Source: UBA1672 sp964351365
GTDB lineage: Bacteria; Pseudomonadota; Alphaproteobacteria; Micavibrionales; Micavibrionaceae
DNA: 55,966 bases
NCBI GenBank assembly: GCA_964351365.1
Contig: CAYGNP010000018.1
Span: 1-55,966, forward strand
Direction of reading: 5' to 3'
Of the stretch, positions 24,856-32,699 are shown in pieces. Every line of letters starts with the position of its first letter. Position 1 is the stretch's first letter. Both the position numbers and the translations under genes were made by a program. The notes under the pieces were generated by a model. That model was not told the origin of the DNA. It searched no databases and saw only the letters and a program-made list of their open reading frames with translations.

Positions 24856-26790
24856 ATGGTTATGCAATCTCTGCGCTCTGGTGCAAGTAAAGGATTTTTG
24901 AAATATACAATTTTTGGCCTGCTGGGAATGGCTGTAGGCGGACTGGTGGTCATGGATGTGCGCGGCGTTTTGGGTGGCCGAGCAAACGATAATGACGTAG
25001 CACAAATTGAAAATCATAAAATCACAATCCAGGATTTTGATCGCACCGTGCAGCGCAATCTTGCGCAATACCGAGGATACGGAATAACAGCACAACAAGC
25101 CTATAAGCTGGGACTAGTTGATCAAATACTCACAGGCGAAATTCGTAAATATTTTCTTCTGACCGAAGCGGAAAAATACGGCATCGAAATTGACAATGAG
25201 CAACTTAAATTTCGCATAGCGGAAATCATCAAGCCCCAAATGCAAGAAGGCGAAACCATGCAACAAACGCTGGACAGCCTTCTTCGTGCGCAAGGGTTAA
25301 CAGAAAAACAATTTATTGATGAAGTAAAAAAAGAACTCACGGTCGAATTATTGACAGATGCCATCACAGACGGCTTCGCCCCCGGCACCGACATTCTGGC
25401 GGGTGACCTATTTCAGTTTCAGAACCAGACGCGAGATATTGAAATTCTTCTCCTGCCGGATACCGACATAAAAGATCTTGAGCCTGCAACCGAAGAACAA
25501 CTCACAAGCCTGTACGAGGCGCTGAAACGCCAAAAATATAAAATCCCTGAATATCGCAGCGTTCAGGCCGCCGTCTTTGACCCGGAAAAGACAAAAATTG
25601 AAGTTAGCGTCAGTGATGAAGAAATTCAGCAAATTTACGATGAAAACCCGGAGGCTTTTTCGGTAGATGAACAATTAGTCCTTACTCAGGCGCTGTTTCA
25701 GGAAGAAAAGCCAGCGCAAGAAGTCTATGATCTCGTTCAAACAGGTATATCCCTCAAAGACGCTGTTGAAAAAATTTCAGGCGATGAGGCGCAATACGTT
25801 GAAAAAGTTCCCTTCGAAACAAACGCCATGTTGCCAACACTTGATGAGGCTCTGAAGGATCGTGAAATTGGCAAAATTGTAGGGCCCGCGCAAAGCCCGC
25901 TTGGGTTTCATATTTTGCGCCTTGATGATATTATTCCCCCTTTCATCAAACCTTTAGAAGCCGTAAAAGAGCAAATTAGAAATGAGCTCAGCGAAGAGAA
26001 AAAAGCCGAAAAACTTTATGGAATAGCCTCTGGCTTTGAAAAGCTTTTAAATGAGGGAAACAGCTTTGAAACAATCGCCGAGACAATAGATCTTCAAATT
26101 TTCACAATCGAGGATATTGATGCCATCGCCATGCTTAAAAATGGAGAAGCCTGGAAATCAGACATACTGAAGGGTGAAGATGTGTCAAGCGCTGTACAAT
26201 CAATTTTTGCCCTAACCCCTGAAGATGAATTCTCTATCATGGAAGAGCTTCCGAGCGGCAAGTTCGTTGCTTTTAAACTAAAAAGCAGCCAACCGGAAAC
26301 TTACACCCCTTTTGAAAACGTGAAACCTGAGCTGAATGACCAATTCATAGCCGACCAGCAAAATGCACAAAATGAAATCCGCACAAAGAAATTACTGGCT
26401 GAGCTGGAAACAGGTGGCTCCACCTTACAATCCATCGCCCAAACGCAGAATAAAAAAATACAGCGTATCGAGAAAATAACGATTAATGGTCCGATTGCAG
26501 AACCTTTAAACGACGCAGTCCGCCCGGTGATTTTTAAAACAGCAATGCATAGCCATGAGATGCTTAAACTTGATAAACAATATGCTTTAATCAAAATCGT
26601 CGCTCACAGCCTGCCAGAAATTCCTCTCAGTGAGGGTGAGCAAATGACAGCCCTGCGAGAAACACTAGACCAGGAAGCAAAGGATGAGGCATTGCTGATG
26701 TATATCCGCCAGCTTAATCAAAAATATGAGGCCAAAATAAATAAGGCCTTGCTTGAGCGCACTTATGGTTCCCCAGACGAAACAAACTAG
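24856..26790 (+). CDS. PpiD-like periplasmic peptidyl-prolyl isomerase/chaperone
   Basis: A 644-residue membrane-anchored folding factor of the SurA/PpiD type. A short N-terminal tail and one membrane anchor (about 14-40) precede a SurA-like N-terminal domain (about 48-180). A parvulin-like PPIC domain follows at about 260-365, ending SPLGFHILRLDDI, then a long helical C-terminal part. Such proteins assist newly exported outer-membrane proteins at the Sec exit. Alternative start ATG at 24862. trpE follows after 1 base, so they are likely cotranscribed, an arrangement seen in other alphaproteobacteria. Confidence 0.85.
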   Translation: MVMQSLRSGASKGFLKYTIFGLLGMAVGGLVVMDVRGVLGGRANDNDVAQIENHKITIQDFDRTVQRNLAQYRGYGITAQQAYKLGLVDQILTGEIRKYFLLTEAEKYGIEIDNEQLKFRIAEIIKPQMQEGETMQQTLDSLLRAQGLTEKQFIDEVKKELTVELLTDAITDGFAPGTDILAGDLFQFQNQTRDIEILLLPDTDIKDLEPATEEQLTSLYEALKRQKYKIPEYRSVQAAVFDPEKTKIEVSVSDEEIQQIYDENPEAFSVDEQLVLTQALFQEEKPAQEVYDLVQTGISLKDAVEKISGDEAQYVEKVPFETNAMLPTLDEALKDREIGKIVGPAQSPLGFHILRLDDIIPPFIKPLEAVKEQIRNELSEEKKAEKLYGIASGFEKLLNEGNSFETIAETIDLQIFTIEDIDAIAMLKNGEAWKSDILKGEDVSSAVQSIFALTPEDEFSIMEELPSGKFVAFKLKSSQPETYTPFENVKPELNDQFIADQQNAQNEIRTKKLLAELETGGSTLQSIAQTQNKKIQRIEKITINGPIAEPLNDAVRPVIFKTAMHSHEMLKLDKQYALIKIVAHSLPEIPLSEGEQMTALRETLDQEAKDEALLMYIRQLNQKYEAKINKALLERTYGSPDETN

Positions 26791-26791
26791 A

Positions 26792-28303
26792 ATGTCAAAA
26801 GCACAACCAAATCTTGACGAATTCAAAAAGAACTTTGCAGACAAAAAATCACAGCTTGTTTGGCACTGGATGTCCGCAGATTTGGAAACAACTGTTTCTG
26901 CATACTTAAAAATCTGCGCCTATAATGCGCATTCCTTCCTGCTCGAATCCGTCGAGGGTGTTACAACACTCGGGCGCTATTCAATTATTGGCACAAATCC
27001 AGACTTTCTCTGGCGCTGTACACGCGCAAAAGTTGAGACTCGCGGCAAAAATGGCCAGTGGGTGCAAGAAAAACAAGAAGCCAAAACAGCCCTGAAAGAA
27101 GCCATTGCGGCAAGCACGGTTGATATCCTGCCCGAAGGGCTGCCACCTATGTGTGCGCTTGGCCTGTTTGGATATATCGGCTACGACATGATCCGCCTGA
27201 TTGAAAACATCCCCGACGCAAACCCCGATCATCTGGGCGTGCCCGACAGCATCCTTATCCGTCCCTCTATTTTAGTGGTCTTTGATAACGTCAAAAACAC
27301 GCTATGTATTGCAACGCCGGTCTATGATCATAAAGGCAACTCCCCCCTGCCTGCCGATGTCATTTATAACGATGCCAAATCAAGATTAGACAAGGTGTTA
27401 AACGCACTGACTGCGCCGCTTGATCCCAAATTACTGGAACACAAAACCGCGCTGCCCGCTGACCAGGCCCCAAAATCCAACACTCCTGAGGCAGAATATA
27501 AAAATGCCGTTAAGCAAGCCATTGAATATATTCACGCAGGCGAAATATTCCAAACCGTTCTCTCACAGCGTTTTTCAATAGATTTCGATCTCCCCTCCTT
27601 CGAGCTATATAGATCTCTGCGCAGCATAAACCCTTCGCCATTTTTATTTCATCTGGCCTTCGAGGATTTCGCGCTCGTCGGCTCCAGCCCGGAAATTTTG
27701 GTGCGTGTGCGCGATAATACGGCAACCATCCGCCCCATCGCAGGAACCCGCAAGCGTGGTGCTAACCCAGCAGAAGATGAAGCACAAAAACAGGATTTAC
27801 TGAACGACCCCAAAGAACTCTCCGAGCATTTAATGTTACTCGATCTGGGCCGCAACGATATAGGGCGCATCGCAGAAACCGGCACTGTCGAGGTCACAGA
27901 ACAATTTCAGGTTGAATTCTATTCCCATGTGATGCATATCATTTCAAATGTGCAGGGAAAACTGCGCAAGGATGTTGATATTATTGATGCCCTCTTTGCA
28001 GGCTTTCCCGCTGGAACCGTCAGCGGCGCGCCGAAAATACGCGCCATGGAAATTATAGATGAACTTGAAACCTCCCGCCGTGGAACCTATGCCGGTGGCA
28101 TCGGCTATTTCTCAAAACACACAATGGACAGCTGTATCGCTCTGCGCACCGCGCTCGTAAAGGACGGCAAGGTCTATGTTCAGGCTGGCGGCGGCATCGT
28201 TGCAGACAGCTCCCCAGAGATGGAGCATCAGGAATGTTGCAATAAAGCCAAAGCCGTTCTGCACGCCGCGCAGCTAACACTGGAAAAATTTTCAAAACCC
28301 TAG
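26792..28303 (+). CDS. trpE: anthranilate synthase component I
   Basis: A 503-residue chorismate-using enzyme that, with TrpG, makes anthranilate. The tryptophan-binding motif LLESVEG near the N terminus suggests feedback inhibition. The chorismate-binding domain has TVLSQRFSID, NPSPFLFHL, GSSPEILVR, PIAGTRKRG, LLDLGRNDIGR and AGTVSGAPKIRAME. I use the ATG at 26792, one base after the upstream stop; a TTG at 26753 would overlap that gene. No ribosome-binding site is clear, so coupling to the upstream gene is likely. The deacetylase gene on the other strand overlaps its end by 4 bases. Confidence 0.96.
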   Translation: MSKAQPNLDEFKKNFADKKSQLVWHWMSADLETTVSAYLKICAYNAHSFLLESVEGVTTLGRYSIIGTNPDFLWRCTRAKVETRGKNGQWVQEKQEAKTALKEAIAASTVDILPEGLPPMCALGLFGYIGYDMIRLIENIPDANPDHLGVPDSILIRPSILVVFDNVKNTLCIATPVYDHKGNSPLPADVIYNDAKSRLDKVLNALTAPLDPKLLEHKTALPADQAPKSNTPEAEYKNAVKQAIEYIHAGEIFQTVLSQRFSIDFDLPSFELYRSLRSINPSPFLFHLAFEDFALVGSSPEILVRVRDNTATIRPIAGTRKRGANPAEDEAQKQDLLNDPKELSEHLMLLDLGRNDIGRIAETGTVEVTEQFQVEFYSHVMHIISNVQGKLRKDVDIIDALFAGFPAGTVSGAPKIRAMEIIDELETSRRGTYAGGIGYFSKHTMDSCIALRTALVKDGKVYVQAGGGIVADSSPEMEHQECCNKAKAVLHAAQLTLEKFSKP

Positions 28304-29508
28304 CGCACGACGTACAGGCCGCCCTGTCTTTCTTCAACAGGTCTGTTCACCAGCGCACTGGCAGGAACAAGTTCAATGCCCTTGGCTTTTAATGAAGGCA
28401 ACCAATCCTTGAGGGCATCAATCGTTTCCTTATGCGGGTGGCCAATCGCAATAGCATAGCCCTTTTCGCGCGCAATCCTCTCAAGCTGCTCCAGAGATTT
28501 ACGGATAAAGTCCGGCGTAATTTCATGATCCAGAAAAATATCCCGCTCCGCATAGGCAATACCATTATCACGTGCAACCTGCGCAGCAACGGAAGAGGCA
28601 ATTGTCTTTGAATCCACAAAATACAAGTTCCGCCCCTTAACATGGCGCATAAGACGCCCAAGCGCCTCCTCATCCTGCGTCAGGCGACTGCCCATATGAT
28701 TGTTAAAACCGGCATATCCCTTAAACTGAGATAAATCCCAATCCACGACATCCCGAAAAGCAGCATCACTCAGCGATGCGCTTAAAACTTTAGGCCCACC
28801 ATCATTAGAGGCATCCATAGGCTCCATGGGCATATGAACCATAAGTTCATGCCCATTTTTCTTGGCACGCGCAGTGTGCTCCGCCAGATTTTCGGCATAA
28901 GGAAGATAAGCAAGCGTTAAGGGCGCAGGCATAATCTCAACCAGCTTGCTACGCAAAGACACGCCCATATCATCAATTATTATAGCTATTTTGGGGCGCC
29001 CACTTAGATCTGGACCCTCCCAAATATAATTCTCTTCAGGCGTTACCACGTGCTCAATATCTTCGGGTAAAACCTTAACATTCTCAATTGCCTGTTCATC
29101 TCCTATATTTGCGAGAACGTCAGAAATATTCTTAACCGGAGCGACATCAATCTCTTTTTCTACCCCAGATGCAGGCTCAATCGAAACAACATCCCTCTCA
29201 CGCTCAACCAGAGCAGTTTGTGTGCGAGGTTCTGGCTCATAATCTAGCGGCTTGGGCTTATTCACGCTGGCCTGCAACGATTGCGGCATTGCAATACCGT
29301 ACTCCATGTACTGATTGTGGCGCTCTTTTAGGCTGTAAACATCAATAGACAAATCACCAGTTGCCGTAATGCCGCTCTCTTGTTTTGCTGTCCAGATAAA
29401 TTGCCGCCCCTCTAGCACAAAAAGGTCTGTAAAAACAATCAGAACCAGAGCAATCATGATAAAAATCATGGCTTTCACTGGCTTACTTAGAGGCGTTTCA
29501 TCGTACAT
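28300..29508 (-). CDS. divergent polysaccharide deacetylase family protein
   Basis: A 402-residue protein with one N-terminal membrane segment (about 13-31), a low-complexity linker (about 90-165) and a C-terminal domain of the divergent polysaccharide deacetylase family (DUF610, YibQ-like; about 172-395). Visible core motifs are IAIIIDDMGVS (about 174-184), a strand with LMVHMPMEPMD, NNHMGSRLT and the late AIGHPHKET. The substrate is unknown; a cell-envelope glycan is likely from the family. It lies on the opposite strand between trpE and trpG, breaking the tryptophan cluster. Confidence 0.85.
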   Translation of the reverse strand: MYDETPLSKPVKAMIFIMIALVLIVFTDLFVLEGRQFIWTAKQESGITATGDLSIDVYSLKERHNQYMEYGIAMPQSLQASVNKPKPLDYEPEPRTQTALVERERDVVSIEPASGVEKEIDVAPVKNISDVLANIGDEQAIENVKVLPEDIEHVVTPEENYIWEGPDLSGRPKIAIIIDDMGVSLRSKLVEIMPAPLTLAYLPYAENLAEHTARAKKNGHELMVHMPMEPMDASNDGGPKVLSASLSDAAFRDVVDWDLSQFKGYAGFNNHMGSRLTQDEEALGRLMRHVKGRNLYFVDSKTIASSVAAQVARDNGIAYAERDIFLDHEITPDFIRKSLEQLERIAREKGYAIAIGHPHKETIDALKDWLPSLKAKGIELVPASALVNRPVEERQGGLYVVR

Positions 29509-29577
29509 AATACCACTTTTACGTCAAATGCATTTTGTTTACTTGCTTTTTGTAACACACAAAGCCATAACAAATCC

Positions 29578-30150
29578 ATGATTACCTTAATTGATAACTA
29601 TGATAGCTTTACATATAACTTAGTCCAATATCTTGGCGACCTCAAGAAGAAAACCCGCATCTATCGCAATGACGAAAAAACCGCCAAAGAGATCATGGAT
29701 GAAAATCCGGCAGGAATCTTAATTTCTCCCGGCCCGAGCGACCCCGATCACGCAGGAATTTGTCTGGAGCTAATCACTCTGGCAGCGGAAACAAAAACCC
29801 CCCTTTTAGGAGTTTGCCTGGGACATCAGGCCATCGCACAGGCATTTGGCGGCAAAGTCATCCGCGCCAAAACCCCAATGCACGGCAAGACTTCCGAAAT
29901 CACCCATAATAATGGCATTATGTTTAAGAGCATACCCTCCCCATACACCGTAACGCGCTATCATTCGTTGATTGCCGATTCAAAAACATTACCTGAATGT
30001 TTAGAGGTGACAGCACAGACACAAGATGGCATGATCATGGCGCTGTCCCATAAAGCAAATCCCATACATGGCGTGCAGTTTCATCCGGAAAGCATTGCAA
30101 CCCATCATGGCCACCAATTGCTCAAGAATTTTTTGGAGCTTACGAAATGA
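29578..30150 (+). CDS. trpG: anthranilate synthase component II (glutamine amidotransferase)
   Basis: A 190-residue class I glutamine amidotransferase that supplies ammonia to TrpE. The catalytic cysteine is C80 in GVCLGHQAI, with the His/Glu pair in GVQFHPES near the end. The opening LIDNYDSFTYNLVQYLG and ISPGPSDP are typical. It overlaps trpD by 4 bases (ATGA). It is divergent from the deacetylase gene across 69 bases, which must hold the promoter for trpGDC. Confidence 0.96.
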   Translation: MITLIDNYDSFTYNLVQYLGDLKKKTRIYRNDEKTAKEIMDENPAGILISPGPSDPDHAGICLELITLAAETKTPLLGVCLGHQAIAQAFGGKVIRAKTPMHGKTSEITHNNGIMFKSIPSPYTVTRYHSLIADSKTLPECLEVTAQTQDGMIMALSHKANPIHGVQFHPESIATHHGHQLLKNFLELTK

Positions 30151-31163
30151 TATCTATATTAGACCAAATTCAGCAAAGAAAAACCCTGCCAGAATCTCTC
30201 ATGAGACAAGCCATGAGTGAGATCATGGAAGGGAAATGGAGCTCGGAGCAAATTGCAGCCTTTTTGATGGGGCTATCTGTGCGCGGTGAAACGGTTGATG
30301 AAATCACTGGTGCGGCCAAAGTCATGCAAGAAAAAGTTCTGCGCATTAACGCCCCCGAAGGTGCCGTTGATTGTTGCGGCACCGGCGGGGATTCATCAGG
30401 CTCATACAATGTCTCAACCGCCGTAGCTATAGTGGCCGCCGCTTGCGGTGTACCCGTTGCGAAACATGGCAACCGCTCGGCCAGCTCCAAATCCGGCGCT
30501 GCTGATGTCCTCGAAGCCATGGGCGTAAAACTCAATGTACCACAGGAAAAACTTGAGCTAGCACTCAAAAAATATAATTTTGCCTTTTTAATGGCCCCAC
30601 GTCATCACAAAGGCATGAAATACGTTGCACCCGTGCGCAAAGCGCTGGGTGTGCGTACAATATTCAATATTCTTGGCCCGCTCGCAAATCCGGCGAAAAC
30701 AAAATATCAATTGCTCGGCGTATTCGAGCGTGAACTTGTGGTGCCCATGGCACAGGTTCTTAAAAATCTGGGCGCAAAACGTGCCTGGGTCGTGCACGGC
30801 TCAGATGGCCTTGATGAAATAACAACCACCGGAAAAACTTACGTCGCAAAACTTTACGACAATAATATCACCGAAGATATTCTCTCCCCGCAGGATTTCG
30901 GCCTGGGTTTTGCCAAGCCTGAGGGGCTGATTGGTGGTAACCCGGAGCATAACGCCGATGCCCTCATGGCTGTATTGGAAGGCATAAGAAACGCATACCG
31001 AGATATTATCGTCGCCAATACTGCCGCCGTTCTGTGCATTAGTGAAAATGCACAAAACCTGCCCGAAGCCGCACAAAAAGCCCAAGCTGTTCTTGATGAT
31101 GGCAGCGCAATGAAGCTTTTCGAATCCTACCGCAAATTCACACAAAAGCACGCCGAAGATTAG
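30147..31163 (+). CDS. trpD: anthranilate phosphoribosyltransferase
   Basis: A 338-residue enzyme that transfers phosphoribose from PRPP to anthranilate. The PRPP-binding motif CGTGGDSSGSYNVSTA lies at about 73-88, KHGNRSASSKSGAADVLEAMG follows, and the late VVHGSDGLDE is present. Full length. It sits between trpG (4-base overlap) and trpC (8-base gap). Confidence 0.97.
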   Translation: MISILDQIQQRKTLPESLMRQAMSEIMEGKWSSEQIAAFLMGLSVRGETVDEITGAAKVMQEKVLRINAPEGAVDCCGTGGDSSGSYNVSTAVAIVAAACGVPVAKHGNRSASSKSGAADVLEAMGVKLNVPQEKLELALKKYNFAFLMAPRHHKGMKYVAPVRKALGVRTIFNILGPLANPAKTKYQLLGVFERELVVPMAQVLKNLGAKRAWVVHGSDGLDEITTTGKTYVAKLYDNNITEDILSPQDFGLGFAKPEGLIGGNPEHNADALMAVLEGIRNAYRDIIVANTAAVLCISENAQNLPEAAQKAQAVLDDGSAMKLFESYRKFTQKHAED

Positions 31164-31171
31164 GGTTAATC

Positions 31172-31948
31172 ATGGATAAACTTGAGGAAATTTGTCAAAA
31201 GAAAAGGCAGCACATTGCGCACCAAAAATCTCAAACCCCAATAAGCGAACTAGAATCCATAGCCGCAGAAAAACCTGCGCCCTTAGGATTTCTTACTGCC
31301 CTCAAAAATGCTGAAGGCCCCGCGCTGATCGCAGAGGTAAAAAAAGCTTCACCGAGCAAAGGCATTATCCGAAAAGATTTTGATCCCCTCAAAATCGCCC
31401 GGATATACCAAGACTCAGGTGCAACATGCCTGTCTGTATTAACAGACGAACCGTATTTTCAGGGGCATGATGATTACCTGCTGCAAATCAAACAGCACAT
31501 AAAAATTCCCGTATTGCGTAAAGATTTCATGATCGACCCCTACCAGATTCTCGAATCACGCGCCCTCGGCGCAGATTGCATCTTGCTCATTATGGCAGCA
31601 CTCAGTGATTCGCAAGCCCGCGAACTTTATGATAGCGCCACGGCACTCGGCATGGATGTCCTTGTCGAAATCCACGACCTCCCTGAGCTGGAGCGCGCCA
31701 AAAACCTTAATCCCATGATGCTTGGTGTTAATAACCGCAACCTAAAAACCCTTAATGTTGACGTCCAGACTTCCTATGATCTTATGCATCACATGCCAGA
31801 TAACACTTATAAAATCTCAGAAAGTGGCATCAGTGAAAACACAACAATCAGAGCATTGCAAAATGCCGGATATCAGGGCTTTCTCGTTGGTGAGAGCCTT
31901 ATGCGCGAAAATGATATTGGCCTTGCTGTAAAAAATTTGCTAAATTAA
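31172..31948 (+). CDS. trpC: indole-3-glycerol phosphate synthase
   Basis: A 258-residue TIM-barrel enzyme closing the indole ring from CdRP. Catalytic motifs are LIAEVKKASPSKG (about 50-62), VLRKDFMIDPYQI and GVNNRNLKT, with SESGI near the C terminus. It is a stand-alone TrpC with no TrpF fusion. It is the last trp gene here; trpF, trpB and trpA are not in the window. lexA follows from its own promoter. Confidence 0.97.
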   Translation: MDKLEEICQKKRQHIAHQKSQTPISELESIAAEKPAPLGFLTALKNAEGPALIAEVKKASPSKGIIRKDFDPLKIARIYQDSGATCLSVLTDEPYFQGHDDYLLQIKQHIKIPVLRKDFMIDPYQILESRALGADCILLIMAALSDSQARELYDSATALGMDVLVEIHDLPELERAKNLNPMMLGVNNRNLKTLNVDVQTSYDLMHHMPDNTYKISESGISENTTIRALQNAGYQGFLVGESLMRENDIGLAVKNLLN

Positions 31949-31959
31949 ATCCCACATAC

Positions 31960-31988
31960 TTGACACAGACAGTGAACTAAAGTAGAAC
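31960..31988 (+). promoter_or_regulatory. lexA promoter with overlapping LexA box
   Basis: TTGACA at 31960-31965 is followed after 17 bases by TAGAAC (31983-31988), a plausible sigma-70 promoter. The sequence GAACTAAAGTAGAAC (31974-31988) is the alphaproteobacterial LexA operator GAAC-N7-GAAC and covers the -10 element, which fits autorepression. It lies 48 bases before the lexA start codon. Confidence 0.8.
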
Positions 31989-32036
31989 AAATAGTGACTA
32001 TAGGTGCAAGAATTCACAAATAGAGAGAGATATATT

Positions 32037-32699
32037 ATGCTTACCAAAAAGCAAAAAGACCTGCTGCTGCTCATACATGATAAAATGGCGCAAGACGATA
32101 TCCCACCATCATTCGAGGAAATGAAAGACGCTCTTGGCCTGAAATCAAAATCGGGCATTCATCGCCTTATTTCTGCACTCGTTGAACGCGGATATCTTGA
32201 GCGCCTACCGCACCGCGCCCGCGCACTTCAAATTAAACGCCTGCCCGGTGGCATGCGCCTGGATGAGCAATCCCAGACTACAGCGGTCAATATCCCTCAC
32301 CCTGCAAATTTCAGTTTTGATGAAATACCATTGTTGGGAAAAATCGCCGCCGGAACCCCTATAGAAGCTGTTCGTGATGACGGACAAACAATATCCCTCC
32401 CCCAAGGCTTTATTGGTAAGGGTGAGCATTACGCCCTTACCGTTGAAGGTGATTCCATGATCAAGGCCGGTATACACGATCAGGATACAGTGATCATCAA
32501 ACGCTGCGATAACGCAGAAAACGGTGAAATAGTTGTCGCTCTGGTGGATGATCTGGAAGTCACCCTGAAACGCCTGCGCCGCGCAGGTGGTAAAATTGTA
32601 CTGGAGCCGGAAAATGATGATTACGAGCCCCGCATCCTTGAGCCTCACCGCGTCAAAATTCAGGGTCTTCTCGCGAGTCTCATCAGGACATACCATTAA
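32037..32699 (+). CDS. lexA: SOS repressor LexA
   Basis: A 220-residue dimeric repressor of the DNA-damage response. The N-terminal winged helix-turn-helix (1 to about 68) has PSFEEMKDALGLKSKSGIHR. The self-cleavage site is A105-G106 in GKIAAG; the catalytic pair is S140 in GDSM and K178 in VTLKRL. I chose the ATG at 32037, which has GAGAG upstream and matches the family start; an in-frame start at 32004 would add 11 residues. It is adjacent, convergent, to comEC, the usual alphaproteobacterial lexA-comEC-gltX order. Confidence 0.97.
   Translation: MLTKKQKDLLLLIHDKMAQDDIPPSFEEMKDALGLKSKSGIHRLISALVERGYLERLPHRARALQIKRLPGGMRLDEQSQTTAVNIPHPANFSFDEIPLLGKIAAGTPIEAVRDDGQTISLPQGFIGKGEHYALTVEGDSMIKAGIHDQDTVIIKRCDNAENGEIVVALVDDLEVTLKRLRRAGGKIVLEPENDDYEPRILEPHRVKIQGLLASLIRTYH

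Noticed and set aside
26300..26340. ACGTGAAACC inside the PpiD-like gene as a second parS site
   Set aside because: Only the right half resembles parS; the left half does not match GTTNCAC and the sequence is coding.
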